A stretch of 64,000 bases of DNA from Oscillospiraceae bacterium (GCA_031270865.1 JAISWI010000063.1:1-64000), one strand, 5' to 3'. Positions 35,280 to 43,236 are shown, counted from the first letter of the stretch. Notes: generated by a model from the letters alone, not told the origin. Numbers and translations: made by a program.

Positions 35280-36319
35280 GGTTGAGGGTATCGGCTATCC
35301 TGATTATCGCTGTGATCATGTTGGGCGCGGCATCCGCCGCGCTAGCGGGCGGCGAGGTCAATGTCTACAACTGGGAGGACTACATCAGCGAGGACGCTTT
35401 GGCGTTGTTCGAGGAGGAAACCGGGATTACGGTCAACTATATGCGCTTCACCACAAACGAGGATATGCTGGTGCAGGTCCGCGCCGATCCGACGAATTAC
35501 GACGTGATATTCCCCAGCGACTATATTATAGAGCGGCTGGTATCGGAGGATCTGCTAGAGGAGCTGAATTGGGAGAATATCCCCAATATGTCGTATACGC
35601 TGGATTGGCTGCGGAACCCGTCGTATGACCCGGAAGGGAGATTCTCCGCGCCATACATGTGGGGAACGGTAGGAATACTGTATAACACGACGATGGTCAG
35701 CGAGCCGATAGACAGCTGGGCCGCGATGTGGGACGCACAGTATAAAAATAATGTGTTCATGATGGATTCGATTAGGGATACGATAGGCGTGACGTTGAAA
35801 ATGCTGGGGTACTCGATGAACGAGCGCGGCCAGGAGGCGCTGGACGCTGTAAAGGATAAGCTGATTGAGCAGAAGAGGACTGGGATCGTTAAGGCGTATC
35901 AGGTGGATGAGACGAAGGATAAGATGATCGCGGGCGAGGCCGCGATGGGCGTGGTATGGTCCGGGGATGCCGCGTACGCGATGGGGTATAACGAGGATTT
36001 GGCGTATGTGGTGCCCAAGGAAGGATCGAACGTGTGGGTAGATGGGATGTGCGTGCCCAAGGGCGCGAGGAACAAGGGGAACGCGGAGGCGTTTATAGAT
36101 TTTATGTGCCGCCCGGATGTAGCGTTGATGAACTTTGAGGAGATATGGTATTGCACGCCGAACGCTGGGGCGATCGCGCTGCTGGATGAGGAGACGCTAG
36201 GGGACGAGACGGTTTTCCCGCCGCAGGATGTCGTTGATCGGTGTGAGTTTTTCCAGGATATCGCCAGTGATATTACACGGTTTAACAGGATCTGGCTGGC
36301 GGTTAAGTCGGCGAGATAG
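35276..36319 (+). CDS. potD: Spermidine/putrescine-binding protein PotD, apparently not a lipoprotein
   Basis: 347 residues. A signal peptide (VSAILIIAVIMLGAASAALA) precedes mature sequence beginning near GGEVNVYNWEDYISEDAL. The NVYNW start, LLEELNWENIPN, and TIGVTLKMLGYSMN region are typical of PotD. In Gram-positive bacteria this protein is normally lipid-anchored through a Cys at the signal cleavage site, but there is no cysteine here. It may remain tethered by an uncleaved signal or be released. Codon use is somewhat more AT-rich than potA-C. The palindromic element copy B begins 5 bp after its stop. Confidence 0.93.
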   Translation: MRLRVSAILIIAVIMLGAASAALAGGEVNVYNWEDYISEDALALFEEETGITVNYMRFTTNEDMLVQVRADPTNYDVIFPSDYIIERLVSEDLLEELNWENIPNMSYTLDWLRNPSYDPEGRFSAPYMWGTVGILYNTTMVSEPIDSWAAMWDAQYKNNVFMMDSIRDTIGVTLKMLGYSMNERGQEALDAVKDKLIEQKRTGIVKAYQVDETKDKMIAGEAAMGVVWSGDAAYAMGYNEDLAYVVPKEGSNVWVDGMCVPKGARNKGNAEAFIDFMCRPDVALMNFEEIWYCTPNAGAIALLDEETLGDETVFPPQDVVDRCEFFQDIASDITRFNRIWLAVKSAR

Positions 36320-36324
36320 CCACA

Positions 36325-36611
36325 TGGAGGAACAACCTACCCTGGCCACGAGGGTCCAGCGTCACGCTGGTCAGGGGGTCAAGGGGGGTGAAACCCCCTT
36401 GCGGGGTGCGGGGCGGAGCCCCGCGTCCCCCGGCCGTAACCAACAAGCCCCAGCCCCGCAGGGCATAAATAAACCTTGCGGGCTTCGCCCTTTACGCTGA
36501 GTTAGGGTACGCTGGGGCGCTGCCCCAGACCCCGCAAGGGGGTTTCACCCCCCTTGACCCCCTGACCAGCGTGACGCTGGACCCTCGTGGCCAGGGTAGA
36601 TTGTTCCTCCA
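36325..36611. repeat. Long palindromic repeat element, copy B (complete, 83-bp inverted arms)
   Basis: Arms at 36325-36407 and 36529-36611 are inverted copies of each other with a single mismatch (at the C/T in AACAAC/TCTACC). The ends read TGGAGGAACAA. The middle (36408-36528) is closely related to copy A and contains smaller palindromes such as the one around 36408-36425. It occupies the whole gap between the convergent genes potD and mnmA and would work as a bidirectional transcription barrier. It contains no credible gene. A small mobile element (MITE-like) is the simplest origin, but no target-site duplication is obvious. Confidence 0.88.
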
Positions 36612-36629
36612 GGACTTGCCTTGATCTAC

Positions 36630-37709
36630 TTATATAACCTTATCCACAATCGCTCCACCCAGACACAACTCGCCATCGTAGAACACAACCGACTGTCCTG
36701 GCGTCAACGCCCGCTGTCTTTCGTCCGCCTCTACCGTCACACTGCCCGATCCAACTACTACGCTAACGGCCTGGTCGTCCTGCCTGTACCTAAACTTCGC
36801 GGCGCAGCGGAATTCCCTCGCCGGGGACTCGCCTTCGATCCATGTCGGCTCAACGCATAACGCCGCCCTTGAATACAACTCCGGCGCGTCTCCCCCACGC
36901 GACACCCACAGCGTATTCTTCCCAAGCTCCTTATCCACCACGAACCATCGCCCCTCGCCGGACTTCCCGCCGCCCACGCCCAATCCACGCCGCTGTCCTA
37001 GCGTATAGAACATCAATCCGTCGTGCCTTCCTACTGTTTCGCCCGTCTCCCGGTCGCGTATCAACCCCGGCTGGGCTGGCAGGTATCGCTGTAGAAACTC
37101 CTTGAACCGCCGTTCTCCGATGAAGCAAACGCCTGTCGAGTCGCGCTTCTCCGCTACTGTTAGGCCGGCTTCCCTGGCGATTGCCCGCACCTTTGCCTTT
37201 GTCATGCCGCCTACTGGAAACCGCGCTAGCCGCAGTTGTTCGCGCCTTAGCATATACAGGAAGTAGCTCTGGTCCTTCAATGGGTCCAGCCCGCGCAGCA
37301 GTCTTCCCTGCCCGTCCGTTCTGCAAAAGTGACCTGTCGCGACTCCGCCGCCGCCAACCCCCAGCGCATAATCCAAAAACGCCTTAAACTTTATCTCCCG
37401 ATTGCACAATACATCCGGATTCGGAGTACGTCCTTTACGGAACTCATCCAAGCACAGCGAGAACACGTTATCCCAATACTGCCTCGTGAAATTTATAGAA
37501 TAATACGGAATACCAATCTTATCGCATACCGCGCGGACGTCCGACCAATCCTGGTCCGCGGAGCAGCGGCCGTCCTGATCCCGCTCATCCCAATTCTTCA
37601 TGAACACGCCTACTACAGGCGCGCCCTCGCGACGCAGCAACAGCGCCGCCACTGCGGAATCCACCCCGCCGGACATCCCGACTACTACGGGGGGCGCGGG
37701 GTTAGACAC
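36630..37709 (-). CDS. mnmA: tRNA-specific 2-thiouridylase MnmA
   Basis: 359 residues. It thiolates U34 of Lys, Glu and Gln tRNAs. The PP-loop ATP site is VVGMSGGVDSAVAALLL, and the catalytic cysteines lie in TPNPDVLCNREIKFKAFL and DSTGVCFIGERRFKEFL. The C-terminal barrel includes LGQRRGLGVGG. The start is GTG 37709, overlapping the upstream fusion gene by 8 bp. Last gene of the minus-strand operon that begins at 41301; the palindromic repeat lies just after its stop. Confidence 0.95.
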   Translation of the reverse strand: MSNPAPPVVVGMSGGVDSAVAALLLRREGAPVVGVFMKNWDERDQDGRCSADQDWSDVRAVCDKIGIPYYSINFTRQYWDNVFSLCLDEFRKGRTPNPDVLCNREIKFKAFLDYALGVGGGGVATGHFCRTDGQGRLLRGLDPLKDQSYFLYMLRREQLRLARFPVGGMTKAKVRAIAREAGLTVAEKRDSTGVCFIGERRFKEFLQRYLPAQPGLIRDRETGETVGRHDGLMFYTLGQRRGLGVGGGKSGEGRWFVVDKELGKNTLWVSRGGDAPELYSRAALCVEPTWIEGESPAREFRCAAKFRYRQDDQAVSVVVGSGSVTVEADERQRALTPGQSVVFYDGELCLGGAIVDKVI

Positions 37710-39048
37710 TTAACTCGGCGTCCGCGCCAGCCCCTTCCCCCGCGCCTACGGGCGCGGAGCCCAGGTACGCCCTCACCGCAGCCTCGGCGAACCCCAGCGC
37801 GTCCCGCGTGACATCCTCGACCGTTTGGCTTGCGTCGATGAACTTCACGCGGTCCGGCTCCTCGCGCCCGATCGCCACGAACGCGTCGTACACCCGAGTG
37901 AAGAACGCCTCGCCCGCGCGTTCCAGCCGATCCAGCCGCGTCGCGCTCCCTCGTCTTAGCAGCGACGCGGCTGGATCCATCAGGAACAGCAGCGTCAGGT
38001 CGGGCACGCACGCGCCCACGGCCATCTCGTTGATCCGCTGCACCCGGCGCAGACCCAGCTCACGCCCGCCGCCCTGGTACGCCACGGACGAATCCGTGAA
38101 CCTGTCGCTGATAACGACCGCGCCACGGGCCAGCGCGGGCGCGATCAGCTCGCGCACATGCTGCGCCCGGCTCGCCGCGAACAGGTACGCCTCGGCCTCG
38201 GCGGTCATGCTCGTGTTCGCGGTATCCTTGAGCAGGTCGCGTATCCGCTCGGTTAGCGGTAGCCCGCCAGGTTCGCGCGTTGTGACGACCTCGAACCCCA
38301 TCCGCTCCAGCCGCTCCGCCAGCATCGGCATCTGGGTGGTCTTGCCCGACCCGTCCAGGCCCTCCAGCGTGATGAACAGCCCTTCCGCCGGCGCGTCGAA
38401 GCCGCACAGCGCGCGCCCCAGCGCGGACACATCCTCCGCGATAGCGTCGGCGCCCGACCCGACCAGCTCAGCGCGGCCTCCATAGCCGTATAACGCGCCT
38501 ATCGCGTCGATGTTGTTCGCCTTGGCCGCCCGCATGTCGTAATGCCGGTCGCCTACCATCGCGGCGCGGCGGTAACGCGCGGGCAGCGCTGCGCGGACGA
38601 TATCCGCCTTGTCGTGCTCGCGCTCGTCAAGCTCAACGCCGATCACCGCGTCGAACATCTCCAGCAGCCCGAAATGCTCCAGCACGCGCCTGGCGAACAC
38701 GGTCGGCTTGGACGTGGCGACGATCAGCGCGACATCCATCGACCTAAGCCGCCGCAGCAGGTGCGGTATCCCGGTATACACCCGGTTGTTGTATATGCCG
38801 TTCGCCGTGAAATCCTCGCGGTAAAGCGCGATGCAGTGGTCCACCTGCTCCTGGGTGAGGTGCCCGTACACGCGCTTGAACGACTCGGACAGCGGCGGGC
38901 CCATGAACGCGCGAAGCGTCGCGGGGTCCGGTGGGTCCAGGCCCATCCCGTCGATAGCGGCCCTGACCGATCCTGTGACGCCGGGGTAGGAATCGGTCAG
39001 CGTGCCGTCCAGGTCGAAGAGTATCACGTCATAACTGGGAGACGGCAT
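37702..39048 (-). CDS. tmk: Fusion protein: HAD-superfamily phosphatase (Gph/PpaX-like) + thymidylate kinase
   Basis: 448 residues with two complete domains. Residues 1-217 form a HAD phosphatase: nucleophile motif ILFDLDGTLTDSYPGV, motif II IVATSKPTVFARRVL and motif IV AAMVGDRHYDMRAAKANN. Residues about 222-430 are thymidylate kinase: LFITLEGLDGSGKTTQMPML with the P-loop at 230-238, REPGGLPLTERIRDLL, and DRFTDSSVAYQGGGRELG. Thymidylate kinase turns dTMP into dTDP. No stop or frameshift lies between the domains, so they are one polypeptide. The neighbouring decarboxylase matches the yaaO-tmk pairing in Bacillus. The phosphatase substrate is unknown; nucleotide or pyrophosphate clean-up is possible. 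Confidence 0.92.
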   Translation of the reverse strand: MPSPSYDVILFDLDGTLTDSYPGVTGSVRAAIDGMGLDPPDPATLRAFMGPPLSESFKRVYGHLTQEQVDHCIALYREDFTANGIYNNRVYTGIPHLLRRLRSMDVALIVATSKPTVFARRVLEHFGLLEMFDAVIGVELDEREHDKADIVRAALPARYRRAAMVGDRHYDMRAAKANNIDAIGALYGYGGRAELVGSGADAIAEDVSALGRALCGFDAPAEGLFITLEGLDGSGKTTQMPMLAERLERMGFEVVTTREPGGLPLTERIRDLLKDTANTSMTAEAEAYLFAASRAQHVRELIAPALARGAVVISDRFTDSSVAYQGGGRELGLRRVQRINEMAVGACVPDLTLLFLMDPAASLLRRGSATRLDRLERAGEAFFTRVYDAFVAIGREEPDRVKFIDASQTVEDVTRDALGFAEAAVRAYLGSAPVGAGEGAGADAELSV

Positions 39049-40060
39049 AATACAAGCCTCCTATATCCTCAGGCCCGTCGGCTACGGTCGCGATCATCAC
39101 GATCCGCCGCTCGTCGGCCAGTTCTATATCTATACCCATCGCGCCAAGCCTCCGCCGCGCCTCGAACCCGGTCAGCCCGCGCCCCGTGACATCCAGCACG
39201 ATCCGGGTAACGTCGAATTCCGCGCCACCGCCAACCCGGGGGTCTACGATCCCGTCGGGCCATTGTGATGGAATCATATCCTTCAGCCGAGCCAACGCCG
39301 CCGCGCCGTTCGTGTCCATCCAGTCCCGGACGCAGTCCAGCGCGGTCATGAACAGGTACGAGGGGCTGGATGTTTGAATCCGCGATAGAACGGCCCGCGC
39401 CCGGTCCGGGTCCTCGGCGGCGGACATATGTAGCCACGCGGTCTGGCCGGGGGCCGGCAGCGTCTTGTGGGCGCTCTGAATCCACATGTCGGCCCCCGAT
39501 AGTCCGGCGCATACGGGCGAGTCCCACCAGTTCCAGTGCGCCCCGTGCGCCTGGTCGACCAGCAGGCGCATGCCCAGCCGACGCGCTTCGACGGCGATCG
39601 CGGCCAGCGGGGTTACATTGCCATAATAATCCGGCGACGTAACGAACACGGCTTTAGCGTCAAAATGACGGCGCATAGCCTCCAATAATGCATTTTGACA
39701 ACCCTCGACATTGACCGGATTCGCCCCAACGAGCGCGCACGCGCTCAACGCGCTGCGGTGCGCGTCCCGCGAGAGCAGGATCGTCCCGCCGTCCGGCGCG
39801 GCATACATGATCATCGCCAGCGCCCCGGCTGTCGAGCCGTTCGTCAGCATGATGGTATGCCCGGCGTGGGCGCTCCTTGCCGCCGCTGCCTGGGCCTGGG
39901 CGATCGCCCCGGTTGGATGGTACAGGTCGTCCGTGCCGGGGATCTCGGTCAGGTCGCAGTCGATGGGCAGCGGGTATGGCAGCGGCTTGCCCTTGTGCCC
40001 GGGCATGTGGAAGCGCACCCGTCCCCGGCGGGATTCGGCCAACCCCATCATCGTTATCAA
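39029..40060 (-). CDS. Short Orn/Lys/Arg decarboxylase-type PLP enzyme (YaaO-like)
   Basis: 343 residues of the fold-type I PLP family. It begins with RFHMPGHKGKPLPYPL, continues LTEIPGTDDLYHPTGAI, MLTNGSTAGALAMIMYA, LLVDQAHGAHWNW and has the Schiff-base Lys in IQSAHKTLPAPGQTAWLHM. It is shorter than the usual ~480-residue YaaO/SpeA-like enzymes: the C-terminal decarboxylase domain is reduced. The start may be TTG 40060 (overlapping the upstream stop by 4 bp) or ATG 40051. Its 3' end overlaps the fusion gene by 20 bp. The amine product could be linked to the nearby polyamine transporter, but this is conjecture. Confidence 0.85.
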   Translation of the reverse strand: MITMMGLAESRRGRVRFHMPGHKGKPLPYPLPIDCDLTEIPGTDDLYHPTGAIAQAQAAAARSAHAGHTIMLTNGSTAGALAMIMYAAPDGGTILLSRDAHRSALSACALVGANPVNVEGCQNALLEAMRRHFDAKAVFVTSPDYYGNVTPLAAIAVEARRLGMRLLVDQAHGAHWNWWDSPVCAGLSGADMWIQSAHKTLPAPGQTAWLHMSAAEDPDRARAVLSRIQTSSPSYLFMTALDCVRDWMDTNGAAALARLKDMIPSQWPDGIVDPRVGGGAEFDVTRIVLDVTGRGLTGFEARRRLGAMGIDIELADERRIVMIATVADGPEDIGGLYYAVSQL

Positions 40061-41301
40061 AACATCATCTCGTAGGCCGCCGAGATGACCGCCCGCGCGA
40101 TCCTCGCCACCGAGTTGAACGTCGAGTCGTCGCAGCCGTTGGTCAGCAGCACCACGCCCGACTGGTCGGTCGGGTCGAAGTAAGCGGCGCAGATCGCGCC
40201 GTAGGCCTTGCCCTGATGTCCGTACATCACGCGGCCCTTGACGATCGAGTCGGCGTATATGTTGAGGTCTAGCCCCCGGTCCGTGTCGATGTACACCGAG
40301 CCGACCGTGTTCTGGGGCGCGCGGATCGTCTCAACCGTCGACGCGTTGAGCACGCGGACGCCTTCGTATGTGCCGTCGCCCATCAGCACGACGAGCACCT
40401 TGGCCAGGTCGAGGGCGCTTATCGACAGTGAGCCTGCCGTGCTGGTGTAGTGGTACAGCGGGTCGTCCACCATATCCCCGTCGGTCAGCGCCATGCTGTC
40501 CAGAGTCATGTCCGCGCCGTTGTATATCCGCGCGATGGGCGCGCCGGCGGGCAGGTTCGGCGTGAAGTATGAGGCTGTGATCCCCAGCTTGCGGTAGATC
40601 GCCTCATGCATCCATTCGTCCGCCGTCATCCCGGTGAACAGCTCTACCATCGAGCCTAGCAGCGAGCCGCCGAAGTTCGAGTACGCGTAGTACGTGCCCG
40701 GCCTGCGACGTTGGAAGTCCGTAGTGGAGTAGTTCCCGGTGAACACGCTCTGGAGGCTGACCGTGTCGCCGTTCAACGCGCGGTAGTAATGCCCGCTGTC
40801 CAGCAGCGAGGCGGTGTGGGTCATCACCTGCCGGATCGTCACCGGGTCGTCCGGGTAGTAGGGGTTGCGCACCGGGAAGCCGTAGTGTTCGCCCAGCTCG
40901 TCGTCCAGGTTGAACGCGCCGGTCTCCCATAGCCGCATGAACCCGACCATAGTGACCATCTTGGTCACCGACGCGACGCGGAAGAGCGTCTCGTCGGTAA
41001 CGGGGATGCCGTCGCCCCGGTTCGCGCGGCCGTAGTTGTACGCGTCGACGACGCGCCCATCCTTGATCAGGACTATCGACGCGCCGACGGCCTGATACTC
41101 GCGCAGTATCCGCTCAAACCTGTCCATGTTCGAGGCGTGGGCGGGCGTGCCGCGCCATGGAAGGTCGGGGACGGGCGTCGCGGCTGCTACCGGCGCGGCT
41201 GATCCCGGCGCGGTGACCGAAGCGGAATCGGCGAACCCCGCGCCGGATAAAGCCAGCGCGACGCACAGCGCGAGCGCGAGTATCCCATCAATGCGGCGCA
41301 T
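40057..41301 (-). CDS. Secreted beta-lactamase-family serine hydrolase
   Basis: 414 residues. A signal peptide (GILALALCVALALSGAGFA) is followed by an Ala/Pro/Val-rich linker and a class C beta-lactamase/DD-peptidase fold: catalytic SxxK in FRVASVTKMVTMVGF, YxN in YAYSNFGGSLLGSMVELF and a late MYGHQGKAYGAICAAYF in place of the KTG motif. Such enzymes act on cell-wall peptides or other esters; antibiotic resistance should not be assumed. GGAGGG lies before ATG 41301. First gene of the operon running to mnmA. Confidence 0.87.
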   Translation of the reverse strand: MRRIDGILALALCVALALSGAGFADSASVTAPGSAAPVAAATPVPDLPWRGTPAHASNMDRFERILREYQAVGASIVLIKDGRVVDAYNYGRANRGDGIPVTDETLFRVASVTKMVTMVGFMRLWETGAFNLDDELGEHYGFPVRNPYYPDDPVTIRQVMTHTASLLDSGHYYRALNGDTVSLQSVFTGNYSTTDFQRRRPGTYYAYSNFGGSLLGSMVELFTGMTADEWMHEAIYRKLGITASYFTPNLPAGAPIARIYNGADMTLDSMALTDGDMVDDPLYHYTSTAGSLSISALDLAKVLVVLMGDGTYEGVRVLNASTVETIRAPQNTVGSVYIDTDRGLDLNIYADSIVKGRVMYGHQGKAYGAICAAYFDPTDQSGVVLLTNGCDDSTFNSVARIARAVISAAYEMMF

Positions 41302-41318
41302 ACACCCTCCGTTCCTAT

Positions 41319-41347
41319 ATTATAACCGATATCGGAGCGGGAATCAA
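41319..41347 (-). promoter_or_regulatory. Promoter of the hydrolase-decarboxylase-tmk-mnmA operon
   Basis: Minus strand: TTGATT (41347-41342), a 17-bp spacer and a perfect TATAAT (41324-41319), 18 bp before the start codon. Confidence 0.75.
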
Positions 41348-41426
41348 GACGGAAAAGGCAGGGCAAGACCTCCGGGAGAGCTTGGCCGAATGATCTTTCA
41401 ATCGGCGTCCGGCGCCCGCTGGAACG

Positions 41427-41864
41427 CTATACGCGCTTGCGCCGCGACCGATAGTTAGTTTCTATTAAATCAGCGCAGTTATTAGCGTCGCGCTTAATAT
41501 CGCTCTCCCAAAAACGCATAACCAGCCAATTGTCCGCCTCAAGCTTCCGCGTGTTTTCGATATCGCGGCGCGTATTCCCTAAGATTTTGGCGCGCCAATA
41601 CTCTGTATATCCTGCTAACTCCTCTTCCAGTGACGCTAAGCCGCGAAGCGCCCAATTATGCCCATGCCAATAGTCGCCGTCACAAAAAACCGCTATCTTC
41701 GCCTTTGTGAACACAATATCAGGCTTACCAGCGATCATTTTATAATTAACGCGATAACGCAAACCCCTGCGCCATATAGTTTTCCGCAAGAGCATTTCCG
41801 GCTTTGTACCGCTGGACCGGACAGCCGACATTATCTTATGTGTTACCTCGGGCGTTCTTGGCAT
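41427..41864 (-). CDS. vsr: Very short patch repair endonuclease (Vsr-like)
   Basis: 145 residues. VTHKIMSAVRSSGTKPEMLL, LRYRVNYKMIAGKPDIVF and IAVFCDGDYWHGHNW match Vsr, which nicks DNA 5' of T in T:G mismatches produced by deamination of 5-methylcytosine; the Asp of GKPD and the His of WHGH fit the active site. The zinc-binding Cys following the His cluster in E. coli Vsr is absent. Third gene of the methyltransferase operon, 3 bp after the 74-aa ORF. Base composition is visibly more AT-rich than flanking genes, suggesting horizontal transfer. Confidence 0.92.
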   Translation of the reverse strand: MPRTPEVTHKIMSAVRSSGTKPEMLLRKTIWRRGLRYRVNYKMIAGKPDIVFTKAKIAVFCDGDYWHGHNWALRGLASLEEELAGYTEYWRAKILGNTRRDIENTRKLEADNWLVMRFWESDIKRDANNCADLIETNYRSRRKRV

Positions 41865-41867
41865 ATT

Positions 41868-42092
41868 TTAGCCCCGCGCCGCCTGCTTGACAAACAAACT
41901 CTCGGATGGTTTCCAGCCCCTCGAGTAACCATCCGCCCTTTCGAGCCAGCGGCGAATCCGAAGTCCGGGCGGAACGCTTTCGCCCCAATACTCTATATTT
42001 GCGCGCGACAGCGCGGCTGCAGCGCGAAGTTTAGTCTTTTTTCCTATAGTCAGGTTTGTGTATAACCGCGCTTGTAATCCATCTTTTTTCAT
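41868..42092 (-). CDS. Unknown 74-residue basic protein between methyltransferase and Vsr
   Basis: The ATG at 42092 overlaps the methyltransferase stop (ATGA), with AGAGG suitably upstream, and the stop lies 3 bp before the vsr start. Such packing argues that the gene is real. The product is rich in Lys and Arg (MKKDGLQARLYTNLTIGKKT, later RIRRWLERADGYSRGW), has no membrane segment, no cysteines and no recognisable nuclease motif. It could bind nucleic acid or be a small control protein of the modification module. I do not recognise its family. Confidence 0.65.
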   Translation of the reverse strand: MKKDGLQARLYTNLTIGKKTKLRAAAALSRANIEYWGESVPPGLRIRRWLERADGYSRGWKPSESLFVKQAARG

Positions 42093-43177
42093 ATTTCGTT
42101 CCTCTTAATCAGAGGTTCTACAGCTTTCGCTATGTGCCACGCGAGCACGGGCGGCACGGCGTTTCCGATTTGCCGCTCAGTTTCGCGGAGTTTGCTATGG
42201 AAACGGAACGTGTCGGGGAAGGACTGTATGCGCGCCGCCTCGCGCATTGATATACGGCGCGGCAGCGAGTAATGAAACTGGATATTGCCGTGGCACTCCG
42301 CGCGAATGGTGTAGCCCGGTCTGTCCGCGATAAGCCGGCGGTTCCCTTGCTCGCCGCTGACGTTCGCTAAACTCCAAATGTGCGAAAAATCCTTATCTTT
42401 TGGCGCGCTTTCAAGGTCTCCTATCGCCTGTTCAGCGGTTATCGGCTCGACGACGCTCGCTTGGGGCGGCGTGAAGCCTGGTTTCCCTAACCTCGTGCCG
42501 ACGATAAACACGCGCTCGCGAGTCTGCGGAACGCCATATTCCTCGGCGCGATAAGGCCGGCAGTTGATTTCGTAACCGAGCGAGCTGAAATCCGCGAGTA
42601 TCTTGTTGAATGATTCCTTATTCTGCTTTAGCAGCAACCCTCCCACGTTTTCCGCTACGAACGCTTGCGGGGCGAGTTTCCTAACAGCCTCGACTATCGC
42701 CGCGTATAAGCCGCTGCGCTTGCCGTTAATGCCAAGCATCTTACCGTTGATCGAGATATCTTGACACGGGAAGCCGCCGATAACCACGTCGGCGCGCTCT
42801 GGCAGGTTTTTAATTTCCTCATTAATATCGCCGACAATTATATGTTTACCAATGTTTTCGCGATAAGTCTCGCAAGCCGCTGGGTTAATGTCGTTTGCCC
42901 AAATGATGTTAAAATCGGTCTTGCCATAGTATTTGCCGAGAAAGTCAAAACCGCCAAGAAACCCCAAATCCATACCTCCGCAGCCTGAAAACAGCGACAC
43001 TACGGCGATAGGGCGCTTCGCGGCGCGTTTTATAACCGGGTATGGGTTCTCGCTATCGACTACCCAGTTGCGCCCAATTTTCCGCGCGGAAATGAGCAGA
43101 CTGTTTTCAGCCAACCGGCGTATCGTGTCGCCGCTCTTGTTATGAAGTCTGCCGTATTCTGTTAATGAAACGAGCAT
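42089..43177 (-). CDS. dcm: DNA (cytosine-5) methyltransferase with N-terminal excisionase-like HTH
   Basis: About 362 residues. The first ~45 residues (LVSLTEYGRLHNKSGDTIRR, then SARKIGRNWVVD) resemble the MerR/excisionase-type helix-turn-helix. The methyltransferase follows with motif I VSLFSGCGGMDLGF, catalytic motif IV IGGFPCQDIS, ENV (motif VI), QTRERVFIVG (motif VIII) and QIGNAVPPVLAWHIA (motif X). The target-recognition region between VIII and IX is short; specificity cannot be read. The symbol denotes the C5-methyltransferase family, not CCWGG specificity. The start at 43177 has GGGAGGG 8 bp upstream. No cognate restriction gene is found nearby; with Vsr it looks like an orphan or immunity-type methyltransferase. 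Confidence 0.93.
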   Translation of the reverse strand: MLVSLTEYGRLHNKSGDTIRRLAENSLLISARKIGRNWVVDSENPYPVIKRAAKRPIAVVSLFSGCGGMDLGFLGGFDFLGKYYGKTDFNIIWANDINPAACETYRENIGKHIIVGDINEEIKNLPERADVVIGGFPCQDISINGKMLGINGKRSGLYAAIVEAVRKLAPQAFVAENVGGLLLKQNKESFNKILADFSSLGYEINCRPYRAEEYGVPQTRERVFIVGTRLGKPGFTPPQASVVEPITAEQAIGDLESAPKDKDFSHIWSLANVSGEQGNRRLIADRPGYTIRAECHGNIQFHYSLPRRISMREAARIQSFPDTFRFHSKLRETERQIGNAVPPVLAWHIAKAVEPLIKRNEI

Positions 43178-43207
43178 TTTCATAACCCTCCCGCAAGAAC
43201 TTAACAC

Positions 43208-43236
43208 ACTATACACGATAACGCGCATAATGTCAA
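43208..43236 (-). promoter_or_regulatory. Promoter of the methyltransferase-vsr operon
   Basis: Minus strand: TTGACA (43236-43231), a 17-bp spacer and TATAGT (43213-43208). It lies 30 bp upstream of the start at 43177 and rules out the longer upstream reading of the gene. Confidence 0.8.

Noticed and set aside
40057-41301. Antibiotic-resistance beta-lactamase
   Set aside because: SxxK and YxN motifs fit the broad class C-like serine hydrolase family, but the KTG box is not typical and the operon partners are housekeeping genes.
41427-43177. Complete restriction-modification system
   Set aside because: Only the methyltransferase and Vsr are recognisable; the 74-aa protein has no nuclease motif, so calling it a restriction enzyme would be unsupported.
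43178-43228. Longer N-terminus for the methyltransferase starting at 43228
   Set aside because: It would run through the -10/-35 promoter elements; the GGGAGGG site points to 43177.
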